In this document: positions 32,794 to 40,601 of the stretch, piece by piece
How positions within the stretch are numbered: the stretch's first letter is position 1
Layout of the letters: each line of letters starts with the position of its first letter
DNA from: Amycolatopsis rifamycinica
GTDB lineage: Bacteria; Actinomycetota; Actinomycetes; Mycobacteriales; Pseudonocardiaceae
Direction: 5' to 3'
DNA: 64,000 nucleotides
NCBI RefSeq assembly: GCF_000695625.1
Contig: NZ_JMQI01000073.1
Location: forward strand, 1 to 64,000
Position numbers and translations under genes: made by a program
Notes under the pieces: model-generated
The model's database searches: none
The model's input: the letters and a program-made list of their open reading frames with translations, nothing else
Told to the model about the DNA's origin: nothing

Positions 32794-33972
32794 GTGCGCA
32801 AGAGGTCCCTCTGGACGGTTCTGCTGGCCGTCGTCGTCACCCTGTCGTCCACGGTGTCCGCGGGCGCCGTGGCCGCCGACCCGCCCCGCGGCCCGGACGG
32901 CGACGCCTTCTACACACCCCCGAGCCCGCTGCCGGACGGCGCCGACGGCGACGTCGTCCGGTGGCGGCCGCTGCCGGACTCCGGAGGTGCCAAGGGCTAC
33001 CTCGTGCTGTACCGGTCGAGGTCGGCGACGGACACGCCGATCGCGGTGTCGGGCCGGGTCCTCGTGCCGGCGGCGCCGTGGACGGGCGCCGGCCCGCGCC
33101 CGATCGTCTCGGTGGCCAGCGGTACCCGCGGCATCGGCGACCGCTGCGCGCCGTCGAAGTTCCAGCCGGACTACGAGAAACCGCTGTTCGTCGACGCCAT
33201 GCTGAGCCGCGGCTGGGCCGTCGCGATCACCGACTACGAGGGCCTCGGCACGCCGGGACGGCACACCTACGTCGTCGGCCGCTCGGAAGGCCACACGGTG
33301 ATCGACGCCGCCCGCGCGGCCACCCGGCTCCCGGCCGCCGGCCTGGCGCCCGGCGGGCCGGTCGCGTTCTCCGGCTACTCCCAAGGTGGCGGGGGAGCGG
33401 CCTGGGCGGGCGAGCTGGCGCCGTCGTACGCACCGGAGCTGCATGTCGCCGGCATCACGGCCGGCGGCACGCCGGCGAACCTGGACGTGGTGGCCAAGAA
33501 CCTCGACGGCGGCGTCGGCTTCGGGTTCCTGCTGCTGGCGTCCCTCGGCCTGGACGCGGCGTACCCGGAGTTGAATCTGCCGGCCTACCTCAACGACCGC
33601 GGCCGCACGCTGTACGCGACCCAGCAGGACGCGTGCGTCGACGCGGTGTTCGGCTACGCGTTCGGCCACATCGCCGACTACACGACGTCGAACCCGCTGA
33701 CCACGGCGAAGTGGCAGGCACGGCTGGCCGAGAACGAACTGGGGGCCCACCCGCCGCAGGCACCGGTCTTCCTGTTCCACGGCAGCCTCGACGAGATCAT
33801 CCCCCTGTCCCAGGCCCAAACCCTGCGACGCGAATACTGCGCGGCCGGCGTCGACGTCAAGTGGGGAACCTACCTCGGCGAGCACGTGACAACGCTGGCG
33901 TTCTCCGCGGGCGACGTCGTGAAGTACCTGGCCGACCGGTTCGCGGGCAAGCCGGCGCACTCCGACTGCTGA
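32794..33972 (+). CDS. Secretory lipase (LIP family)
   Basis: 392 residues; GTG at 32794 with ACGAGGAG upstream. A signal peptide of about 28 residues (LLAVVVTLSSTVSAGAVAA). The alpha/beta hydrolase core has GWAVAITDYEGLGTPG, the nucleophile elbow VAFSGYSQGGGGAAWAGEL, APVFLFHGSLDEIIPL (acid) and LGEHVTTLAF (His). This matches PF03583-type secretory lipases that hydrolyse acylglycerols or sterol esters. With the cholesterol oxidase-like gene just upstream, an extracellular route that frees and oxidises sterols is a reasonable inference. Confidence 0.87.
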   Translation: MRKRSLWTVLLAVVVTLSSTVSAGAVAADPPRGPDGDAFYTPPSPLPDGADGDVVRWRPLPDSGGAKGYLVLYRSRSATDTPIAVSGRVLVPAAPWTGAGPRPIVSVASGTRGIGDRCAPSKFQPDYEKPLFVDAMLSRGWAVAITDYEGLGTPGRHTYVVGRSEGHTVIDAARAATRLPAAGLAPGGPVAFSGYSQGGGGAAWAGELAPSYAPELHVAGITAGGTPANLDVVAKNLDGGVGFGFLLLASLGLDAAYPELNLPAYLNDRGRTLYATQQDACVDAVFGYAFGHIADYTTSNPLTTAKWQARLAENELGAHPPQAPVFLFHGSLDEIIPLSQAQTLRREYCAAGVDVKWGTYLGEHVTTLAFSAGDVVKYLADRFAGKPAHSDC

Positions 33973-33984
33973 GCGAATCCGACG

Positions 33985-34425
33985 TTACGACGGAAGGCCG
34001 ACCAGGCAGCTGACCATGTCGTTGAAGGTCTTCGTGTTGTTCGGGTAGTCGACGTAGACGGTGGAGAAATCGGCGTACTCGGTGTGCGCGCCGACCAACA
34101 GCGTCGGCCCCTGGCACGGGACGTAGTACCGCTCGTGGAGCTGGAACGGCCGGCCGGTGTTGTTGATCACCGAACTCGCCGAGTTGTCGACGCTGCCACC
34201 ATTGTCGTAGCGCGCCAGGGACAGCCGCAGGATCTGCCCGTCATCGACGTAGCGTCCGCCGGAGAAGTAGCTGTTGCGGAACAGGCAAACCCGGTCGGCG
34301 GGGCAGGCGGGATTGTCCGCGGACGCCGGCGGCGCGAGGGCTGTCAGCGCCGCCGCTGCGAGCACGGGCACCGCGGCCGCGGTGAACGCGTGCCGAATCG
34401 TCTTGGGAAGGTTTTTCGTCGGCAT
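33985..34425 (-). CDS. Secreted peptidase-inhibitor I36-type protein
   Basis: 146 residues; ATG at 34425 with GGAGC upstream. A signal peptide of about 36 residues ends PPASADN. The mature domain has CPADRVCLFRNSYFSGGRY and SVDNSASSVINNT, the crystallin-like I36 pattern of Streptomyces metalloproteinase inhibitor relatives. Cysteines at CPADRVC and in the C-terminal half probably form disulfides. Family role: inhibition of secreted metalloproteases or general extracellular defence; the target is unknown. Convergent with the lipase gene, 12-nt gap. Confidence 0.82.
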   Translation of the reverse strand: MPTKNLPKTIRHAFTAAAVPVLAAAALTALAPPASADNPACPADRVCLFRNSYFSGGRYVDDGQILRLSLARYDNGGSVDNSASSVINNTGRPFQLHERYYVPCQGPTLLVGAHTEYADFSTVYVDYPNNTKTFNDMVSCLVGLPS

Positions 34426-34720
34426 GAATAGCTCCTGCTTCGTCCGAAGGTCTCTTGGGAAAGCCTAAGGAGGAACGTGGGGAAGAACAGCGGCATTCGG
34501 GTGGATTTGCGGTGAATGGATGACGGTATTTATCCCGTGGTGGCAGCGCTGCGGGTATTCTCTTCAGTACCATTTGCGGGGAACTGGAATGTGGGTAGTT
34601 TTGCCGAATTCATCGGGCAATCGGGTTTATCGATGCTGTCGTGGTCGCGTCGTTGCCGGGGTCGTCGCGCCCGCTTGAGGGTGGGATCTGAGCTGCCCGG
34701 GCGAGCTGCGGGCGGAAACG
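34426..34720. other. Non-coding stretch between I36 gene and tRNA-Pro
   Basis: About 295 bp without a convincing gene. The segment around 34440-34640 is noticeably less GC-rich than the rest of the window and holds the I36 promoter. Short open frames crossing it have poor codon bias and no ribosome sites. I see no repeat or att-like duplication. Confidence 0.5.
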
Positions 34721-34753
34721 AAAAAGGCCACGCTCACTTGCGTGAACGTGGCC
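34721..34753 (-). terminator. Rho-independent terminator of tRNA-Pro
   Basis: On the minus strand GGCCACG and CGTGGCC form a 7-bp stem around a loop that can pair further (TTCACG...), followed by TTTTT. It begins 8 nt past the tRNA 3' end. Stem plus T-run is a textbook intrinsic terminator. Confidence 0.85.
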
Positions 34754-34760
34754 GATCCGG

Positions 34761-34834
<74 letters not shown>

Positions 34835-34909
34835 GACCCGCACTCCCTGAGTGCGTGAGAAGTACTTTAGCGTGCCCTCGGAACGCCTCTGCAAGCAGGG
34901 TCCATAGTC

Positions 34910-34937
34910 GCCCTGACCTGCGGGAACAGGTCAGGGC
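34910..34937 (-). terminator. Stem-loop at 3' end of alginate-lyase-family gene
   Basis: GCCCTGACCTG and CAGGTCAGGGC form a perfect 11-bp stem around CGGGAA, 7 nt beyond the stop of the minus-strand lyase gene. No clear T-run follows, as is common for terminators in GC-rich actinomycetes. Confidence 0.65.
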
Positions 34938-34944
34938 CACCAGA

Positions 34945-36108
34945 TCATGCCGGGTTGGCGGCGTGGGTCAGGGTCTGCCATGCGACGAACAAGTTGTTCG
35001 AGCCCGCCGGGCGCTGGCGCTCCGTCAGCGTCTGCGTGTTCGTCATCGCGATGCCCATGCGCGTGTTCAGCGCGTTGAAGCCCACCTCCGTCACCGGGCC
35101 GAGGCCCAGGTTCAAGTGGCCCGAGCACAGCCACGACGGCACCGCCGCGCCCAGCTGGTACTTCGACTGGAAGCCCAGTGCCTGACGGAGGCGCGTGCCC
35201 ACGTCCGTTCCGTACACGTCCTCGCCCTGGATGCGGAGCGTCTCCGCCACGTCCGCTATCGCCGCTATTCCGTAGCCCGTGTGGGTGAGGTCGCGGCAGG
35301 TTTCCTGGGTCAGGCCGTCCACGAACGTCGACTGGCCCTGCCAATAGCTCACGATCTGGTCCCGGGAGGTGAGGCCGCTGCCGGGGACCGTCTTCGGGAG
35401 TGCGCCGTCCGTGGACAAATACACGTACGCCGCGACGCGGTTGCGGTAGCGCGTTACCGCCTTGTCGTAGCTCGTCCTGTCTTCCAGGAACACCGCGATG
35501 CCGACCGCGGCCTCCATCATGGACAGTTCCCAGTTGCCGTTGTTGTTGGTGCCGTTGATGACCTTGCTCAAGTACACATCGCGCAGCATCGTCGCGAAGC
35601 GGCCCGAGTTCGGCCAGCTCGAATACGTGTACTTGATGATCTCCGCCGCCCGCGGCCACGACGATCCCGCCCAGCCCGTCTGCAGCGGGGCGTTGCTGTT
35701 CGTGTGGCTCGTGATCACCGCCGACCACGCGTCCATCAGTGCGATCGCCTTCTGCGCGTAACGCGTGTCGCCCGTGATGTACCAGATCAGCGCGTCCGTG
35801 TACGCCGCTATCGCGTCTTCGCGCTCGTCCGTGCAGCCGTAGTTCGGGTTCGAGTACGAGCCGCATTCGACCACCGCGCGCGGCTTCGGGGTTCGCGACA
35901 AGGATGCGTAGGGACTGGCCAGTGCCTGGTCGTACGCCGCTTTCCACGGCTGGGCGCCGGCGTTCACCTTGGCCTTGACGAAGTCCAGCTGGGGACGGCT
36001 CACCAGCACGCCCGGGTGGGTGAACGTCGCCGGGGCCGCGGGCGCCGGGGTGGCCGTCAGCCCCAGGAGCAGGGGGACCAACGCGAGGACCTTGCGGAAG
36101 CGGGACAT
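34945..36108 (-). CDS. Secreted alginate-lyase-family polysaccharide lyase
   Basis: 387 residues; ATG at 36108 with GAGGAG upstream. The signal peptide ends TPAPAAP at about 26. The (alpha/alpha) barrel domain shows HPGVLVSRPQLDFVKAKV, ALIWYITGDTRYAQKAIALM, GWAGSSWPRAAEIIKYTY, NGNWELSMMEAAVGIAVFLED and YWQGQSTFVDGLTQETCRDL. This is the pattern of PF05426-type lyases, with conserved Asn, His and Tyr candidates in GNW, RDLTHTGYG and others. Family action: beta-elimination of uronate-rich polysaccharide. True substrate (alginate or other) is not decided by sequence. A DasR-like site lies about 50 bp upstream. Confidence 0.82.
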   Translation of the reverse strand: MSRFRKVLALVPLLLGLTATPAPAAPATFTHPGVLVSRPQLDFVKAKVNAGAQPWKAAYDQALASPYASLSRTPKPRAVVECGSYSNPNYGCTDEREDAIAAYTDALIWYITGDTRYAQKAIALMDAWSAVITSHTNSNAPLQTGWAGSSWPRAAEIIKYTYSSWPNSGRFATMLRDVYLSKVINGTNNNGNWELSMMEAAVGIAVFLEDRTSYDKAVTRYRNRVAAYVYLSTDGALPKTVPGSGLTSRDQIVSYWQGQSTFVDGLTQETCRDLTHTGYGIAAIADVAETLRIQGEDVYGTDVGTRLRQALGFQSKYQLGAAVPSWLCSGHLNLGLGPVTEVGFNALNTRMGIAMTNTQTLTERQRPAGSNNLFVAWQTLTHAANPA

Positions 36109-36158
36109 GGCTCTCCTCGAGACGACGGTGTCTTGGGGTGCGCGCCGACCCAGTGTCA

Positions 36159-36179
36159 TGGTCCAGACCACAAGTGGTC
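36159..36179. promoter_or_regulatory. GntR/DasR-like operator upstream of lyase
   Basis: TGGTCCAGACCA (36159-36170) differs by one base from the DasR core TGGTCTAGACCA. GACCAC-AA-GTGGTC (36166-36179) is a second, overlapping palindrome. The pair lies 51-71 bp upstream of the lyase start, over the likely promoter. It suggests a GntR-family regulator responding to amino sugars or uronates; the regulator is not in the window. Confidence 0.5.
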
Positions 36180-36208
36180 AAGCTTTTCCTTGTGTCCCAA
36201 GGAAAGCG

Positions 36209-36244
36209 TTCAGCCCGCTGAACAGACGTGTTCAGCGGGCTGAA
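36209..36244 (-). terminator. 15-bp perfect stem-loop terminator after enoyl-CoA hydratase
   Basis: TTCAGCCCGCTGAAC and GTTCAGCGGGCTGAA are perfectly complementary around a 6-nt loop. On the minus strand the hairpin starts 16 nt after the hydratase stop and is followed by CGCTTTCC. It separates the hydratase/PaaX unit from the lyase. Confidence 0.8.
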
Positions 36245-36260
36245 TCCGTGCGGGACGCGG

Positions 36261-37040
36261 TCAACGCCCGGAGAACGTCGCCTTGCCCGGTCCGTCGGCG
36301 AGGAACGACTTCACGGCGCTGCGCAGGTCCTCGGTCTCGAAGAGCTCGGCCGCGATCGTCGTGATGTGGGCGTTCGCCTCGGGGACGCCGCCGGCGGCGA
36401 AGTGGTCGAGGACGCGCTTGGTCGCCGCGTGGGCGCGAGTCGGTCCCTCGGCCAGGCGCCGCGTGAACGACCGCGCCGCGTCGTCGAAGCCCTCGTCCGG
36501 CAGCACACGGTTGACGACGTTCCAGCGCTCGAGCGTCGCCGCGTCGTAGGTGTCGCCGGTCATCACGAACTCCTTGGCGCGCCCGATGCCTGCGCGCGCC
36601 GCGAGCCGCTGGGTGCCGCCCATCGTCGGAGTCAGGCCGACGACCTTCTCGACCAGGCCGAACTTCGCGCGCTCCGCCGCGAGGATGACGTCGCAGGCCA
36701 CAGCCACTTCGAACGCCCAGGTCAGGCACAGGCCGTGCGCGGCGAACACCGTCGGGAACGGCAGGGCCGCGATCCTGTCCGGCACCGCCAGCATCTCGTC
36801 GAACAGCACCTTGGCCTCGGCGGGCGAGCCCTGGGCGTCGAACAGCGAGACGTCCACGCCGCCGCTGACGATCTTGCCTTCGGCGCGGATCAGCAGTGCC
36901 CGCGCGGGTTCGGCCTCCAGCTCGCCGATCGCCGAGGCGAGCGACGCCTGCAGCGAAGCCGTGTAGAGGTTCAACGGCGGAGCGTCGACGGTCAGGACGG
37001 CGAGCCCGCCGTCACGATCGAGGCGGGCCTGCTCGGTCAT
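36261..37040 (-). CDS. Enoyl-CoA hydratase/isomerase family protein
   Basis: 259 residues. Crotonase fold: the first oxyanion segment is KIVSGGVDVSLF and the second AHGLCLTWAFEVAVACDVIL (with the conserved Glu), then RAKFGLVEKVVGLTPTMGGTQRLAARAG with the second Glu. Reaction by family: hydration of a 2-enoyl-CoA or a related isomerisation. The ATG lies 2 nt past the stop of the PaaX-type regulator, so they form one unit and the enzyme may act in aromatic or fatty acid CoA catabolism. Confidence 0.87.
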   Translation of the reverse strand: MTEQARLDRDGGLAVLTVDAPPLNLYTASLQASLASAIGELEAEPARALLIRAEGKIVSGGVDVSLFDAQGSPAEAKVLFDEMLAVPDRIAALPFPTVFAAHGLCLTWAFEVAVACDVILAAERAKFGLVEKVVGLTPTMGGTQRLAARAGIGRAKEFVMTGDTYDAATLERWNVVNRVLPDEGFDDAARSFTRRLAEGPTRAHAATKRVLDHFAAGGVPEANAHITTIAAELFETEDLRSAVKSFLADGPGKATFSGR

Positions 37041-37042
37041 GG

Positions 37043-37954
37043 TCACCCTGCTTCTTCGGCTTCGACGATGTCGTCCCAATACTGCTGGGCCTCGGGGCGC
37101 CAGTCGACGTGTTTGTGATGGAACAGTTCCGCCGCTTTCGTGCCGCTCCACTTCGCCGGCAGCAGCTCGGCCGGCAGCTGCGGGTCGAGGAACGGGAACC
37201 GCCGCCACTCGTGGACCAGCTCGGTCTGCGCGCGCAGCACCGCGCGGCCGCCCGTGGGGTGCAGGCCGGTGAACCGGTCGATGAAGTCCTCGTAGCGGTC
37301 CTTCAGCTCGGTCAGATCCCAGGACCGGGCGACCATGGACTCCTGCTCGCCGACCTCGCCGTACGCGGCGGTGAAGGACATCGCCTGCGCGTCGAGGCCG
37401 AGCTCGCTGACGATCTGCTGGGCCTCCCGCTGCCGGGACAGGTCCGGGCTCACCCAGACCCCGGCGACCGGTGAGCCGAAGCCCGCCCAGGTCAGCCGGG
37501 TGCGCAGCCGGTGGCGCAGGTCGCGCTTGGCCTCCGGCACCGAGACGATCAGCATCAGCCACTGCCCGTTCCAGTGGCGTTCCTCGCGGCCGAATGCGTA
37601 GATCCGGTCGGCGCCCTCGGTCAGCAGGCGGCGCCCCGGCGGCGTCAGCGACCAGCGCACGCGGCGCCCGACGCGCTCGGAGACGACCCAGCCCTCGGCG
37701 GCGGAGCGGGCCAGCGCCTGCCGCGCCGACTTCTCCTCGACGTCGAGGATGCCGAGCACCTCGACGAGCATCGACGTCCAGACCGGCTTGTCCCGCGGCA
37801 GCGCGTACTCGCCGAGGACGGTCATCAGCAGCGACCGCGCGCTGGCGTGACTGACCTCCCGGCGCCGGCTCACCGTCGGCCGTGGCGCGGACGGGCGGCT
37901 TTCCCTCGGCTTCGGCCTGCGGCCGAGGGTGACCGGGGGAGCGGGCTCGCCCAT
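37043..37954 (-). CDS. PaaX-family transcriptional regulator
   Basis: 303 residues from ATG at 37954; a GTG at 37963 with GAGG close upstream would add three. A basic, Pro/Arg-rich leader (about 40 residues) precedes the winged HTH (SLLMTVLGEYALPRDKPVWT, LDVEEKSARQALARSAAEGW), then the PaaX domain (HWNGQWLMLIVSVPEAKRDL, LRTRLTWAGFGSPVAGVWVS) and the C-terminal PaaX segment ending PAEAQQYWDDIV-like. PaaX represses phenylacetyl-CoA genes in other bacteria and binds the CoA thioester. Coupling to an enoyl-CoA hydratase fits, but other paa genes are absent. Confidence 0.87.
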   Translation of the reverse strand: MGEPAPPVTLGRRPKPRESRPSAPRPTVSRRREVSHASARSLLMTVLGEYALPRDKPVWTSMLVEVLGILDVEEKSARQALARSAAEGWVVSERVGRRVRWSLTPPGRRLLTEGADRIYAFGREERHWNGQWLMLIVSVPEAKRDLRHRLRTRLTWAGFGSPVAGVWVSPDLSRQREAQQIVSELGLDAQAMSFTAAYGEVGEQESMVARSWDLTELKDRYEDFIDRFTGLHPTGGRAVLRAQTELVHEWRRFPFLDPQLPAELLPAKWSGTKAAELFHHKHVDWRPEAQQYWDDIVEAEEAG

Positions 37955-38116
37955 GCTGTTCACCGACCTCACTGTGTTGCGGCACTGACAAGCTGCGGGA
38001 CTGACAACCGAACAGGGTACCCACAGTGAGTGATCAAAGCGCCACGGGACACACACCGTCGGTGGTTTTGACCTTGATCTGACCGTTCACCACGAGGTCG
38101 TAGACTCGGCTACCTC

Positions 38117-39754
38117 ATGAGCGCAACTCTCGTCGCGAAGGACCTGGCCGCGGGCCACGGTGACCGCATCCTCTTCTCGGGCCTCGATCTCGTCGTCGCG
38201 CCCGGGGACGTCGTCGGCCTGGTCGGGGTCAACGGCGCCGGCAAGTCCACGCTCCTGCGGACCCTCGCCGGGCTCGCGAAGCCGGACAGCGGCGAGGTCC
38301 GGCTCACCCCGCCGACCGCGACCGTCGGCCACCTGCCGCAGGAGCCCGAACGGCGCGAAGGCGAGTCGGTGCGCGCGTTCCTGGCCCGGCGCACCGGCGT
38401 GTCGTCGGCCCAGGCCGAACTCGATTCGGCGACCGAGGCGCTCACCGCGGGCGCCGCGGGCGCGGACGACCTGTACGCCGCGGCCCTGGACCGGTGGCTC
38501 GCCCTCGGCGGCGCCGACCTCGACGAGCGGGCCGCCGAAGTGGCCGCCGACCTCGGGCTGGCCGTGGACCTGGACCAGCCGATGACGGCCCTGTCGGGCG
38601 GCCAGGCCGCGCGGGCGGGGCTCGCTTCGCTGCTGCTGAGCCGCTACGACGTCTTCCTGCTCGACGAGCCGACGAACGACCTCGACCTGGACGGCCTCGC
38701 CCGCCTGGAGCGGTTCGTGTCCGGCCTGCGCGCGGCGACCGTGCTGGTCAGTCACGATCGCGAGTTCCTGGCCCGGACGGTGGACCGGGTCGTCGAGCTC
38801 GACCTGGTCCAGCAGCAGGTGAACGTCTTCGGCGGCGGGTACGAGGCGTACCTCGAAGAGCGCGAAGTCGCCCGGCGGCATGCGCGCGAGGACTACGAGG
38901 AGTACGCCGACACGAAGGCCTCGTTGGAGGCGCGGGGGCGGATGCAGCGGGCGTGGATGGAGAAGGGCGTCAAGAACGCCCGCCGGAAGCAGCCCGACAA
39001 CGACAAGGCCGCGCGCAAGTTCCGCACCGAGGCGACGGAGAAGCAGGCGTCGAAGGCGCGGCAGACCGACCGGATGATCGAACGGCTGGAGGTCGTCGAG
39101 GAGCCGCGCAAGGAGTGGGAGCTGCGGATGGAGATCGCCGCGGCACCGCGGGCGGGCGCGGTGGTCGCGACGCTGCGCGGCGCGGTGGTCCGGCGCGGCG
39201 AGTTCACGCTCGGCCCGGTCGACCTGCAGATCGACTGGGCGGACAAGGTCGCCATCACCGGGGCGAACGGGGCGGGCAAGTCGACGCTGCTGGCGGCGCT
39301 GCTGGGCCGGGTCGCCCTTGCGGACGGGGCGGCGGCGCTGGGGCCGGGTGTCGTGGTCGGCGAGGTCGACCAGGCGCGGCGGCTGTTCTTGGACGACGTC
39401 CCGCTCGCTTCGGCGTTCGCGCGGGAGGTGCCGGAGCTGGCCGACGCCGAGGTGCGGACGTTGCTGGCGAAGTTCGGCTTGAAGGCCGCGCACGTACTGC
39501 GCTCCGCGGCGACGCTTTCCCCGGGCGAGCGGACCCGGGCGGCCCTGGCGTTGCTGCAGGCGCGCGGGGTGAACCTGCTGGTGCTGGACGAGCCGACCAA
39601 CCACCTGGATCTGCCCGCGATCGAGCAGCTCGAGGCGGCGCTGGACAAGTACCCGGGGACGTTGCTGCTGGTGACGCACGATCGCCGGATGCTCGACGCG
39701 GTGCATGTGACGCGCCGGCTGGTGGTTGAGGGAGGCAAGGTCACCGAGCGGTGA
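38117..39754 (+). CDS. ABC-F family ATPase
   Basis: 545 residues, two ABC domains and no TM segments. Domain 1: Walker A GVNGAGKST, signature LSGGQAARAGLAS, Walker B DVFLLDEPTNDLDLDGL. The charged linker (about 240-340; KNARRKQPDNDKAARKF) is the interdomain P-site tRNA-interaction type. Domain 2: GANGAGKST, LSPGERTRAALALL, NLLVLDEPTNHLDLPAI. ABC-F proteins act on the ribosome as translation factors or antibiotic-protection proteins, and this sequence does not decide between the two. It is monocistronic, followed by a long array of palindromes. Confidence 0.88.
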   Translation: MSATLVAKDLAAGHGDRILFSGLDLVVAPGDVVGLVGVNGAGKSTLLRTLAGLAKPDSGEVRLTPPTATVGHLPQEPERREGESVRAFLARRTGVSSAQAELDSATEALTAGAAGADDLYAAALDRWLALGGADLDERAAEVAADLGLAVDLDQPMTALSGGQAARAGLASLLLSRYDVFLLDEPTNDLDLDGLARLERFVSGLRAATVLVSHDREFLARTVDRVVELDLVQQQVNVFGGGYEAYLEEREVARRHAREDYEEYADTKASLEARGRMQRAWMEKGVKNARRKQPDNDKAARKFRTEATEKQASKARQTDRMIERLEVVEEPRKEWELRMEIAAAPRAGAVVATLRGAVVRRGEFTLGPVDLQIDWADKVAITGANGAGKSTLLAALLGRVALADGAAALGPGVVVGEVDQARRLFLDDVPLASAFAREVPELADAEVRTLLAKFGLKAAHVLRSAATLSPGERTRAALALLQARGVNLLVLDEPTNHLDLPAIEQLEAALDKYPGTLLLVTHDRRMLDAVHVTRRLVVEGGKVTER

Positions 39755-39782
39755 TCTTGCCGTTGTGAGCGGTGCGCTAACC

Positions 39783-40455
39783 GAGAGCATTGCTCTCTGC
39801 CGGGAGTAGCGCTCTGGAAATGGATCACTGCTCTCTTATGGGATCGGTGCTTCCCATCCAGTGGTGGTCGGCGGGTGAGTGCCGCTCTTCACGGTGGCAA
39901 CGCTCGCTCTTGTGTGAGAGCGCTGCTCCGGACGCGGAGCAGTGCCTGTAGGTAGGTGAGAGCACCGCTCCAAACTGGAGCAGTGGGCGCAGGCGAACGA
40001 GAGCAGTGCTCTCAAGTTGAAGCACTCGCTAGCGCAGAGTGAGAGCGGCGCTCTCGATTTAAGCTGCTGTAACCCGGCGAGAGCGGTGCTCTCGATAGAG
40101 AGCGTTGCTCTTGCGGAAATGGTTCGGTGAGACCGTGGTGGAGAGCACTGCTCTTGACGGCGTCCGCGACCGTCGAACACTGCTCTTGACGGGGGTCCGC
40201 GATCGCCGCGCTGACGAGAGCGGCGCTCTCCAGTGCATGCCCTGCTCTGATCAGACGGTGAGCAGTGCTCTCGCGAATGAGCGCTGCTCTCCTGTCAGGT
40301 GAGAGCAGTGCTCTCGCCAACGAGCGCTGCTCTGTGGCTAGGTGAGAGCGGTGCTCTCGTGGGGTGCGCTGCACTCCGGTGCGGATGAGCAGTGCTCTCG
40401 CAGGGCGGACTCTAGTGCAGGTGAGCAAAGCTCTCGGAGGTGAGCAGTGCTCTCG
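39783..40455. repeat. Array of about twenty 15-bp palindromes, GAGAGC-NNN-GCTCTC
   Basis: A gene-free stretch (39755-40601) carries many copies of GAGAGC-N3-GCTCTC. Full copies lie at 39783, 39999, 40041, 40079, 40216, 40301 and 40344. One-arm variants lie at 40098, 40141, 40259, 40278, 40385, 40421 and 40440, and degenerate ones elsewhere. The central three bases vary (ATT, AGT, GGC, GGT, ACT, GCT, AAA). From about 40257 the copies fall into degenerate tandem units of about 42 bp with two palindromes each. Frames that cross it (repeating Glu-Ser-Thr-Ala and Glu-Gln-Cys-Ser) are low-complexity by-products of the repeat, not genes. No cas genes or regular spacers. Confidence 0.85.
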
Positions 40456-40544
40456 CGGGCGGCGGACTCTAGCGCGCGTACGTGCTCGACTCCCCGGTAA
40501 GCACCCATGCCCAGGTGCTGGTCAAGAAAAGCAACCCAGGCCAG

Positions 40545-40594
40545 GCGGGACATCCCGCTCACCGGCGTGGCCGCCGCCAAGCGGGATGTCCCGC
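40545..40594. terminator. Paired inverted repeats downstream of formyltransferase
   Basis: GCGGGACATCCCGCT at 40545-40559 and its exact complement AGCGGGATGTCCCGC at 40580-40594 enclose 20 bp. Each arm is itself almost a palindrome. It begins 8 bp past the minus-strand formyltransferase stop. It can fold as one long hairpin or two short ones, so a terminator for the siderophore gene, perhaps bidirectional, is the simplest reading. Confidence 0.6.
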
Positions 40595-40601
40595 TCGCCC
40601 G

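Noticed and set aside
39783..40455. CRISPR array
   Set aside because: Repeats are 15 bp, degenerate and irregularly spaced, many are joined in pairs, and no cas genes are near.
39836..40580. Short open frames over the palindrome array with repeated Glu-Ser-Thr-Ala and Glu-Gln-Cys-Ser
   Set aside because: They are read from the DNA palindromes in several frames on both strands and have no ribosome sites or consistent codon bias.
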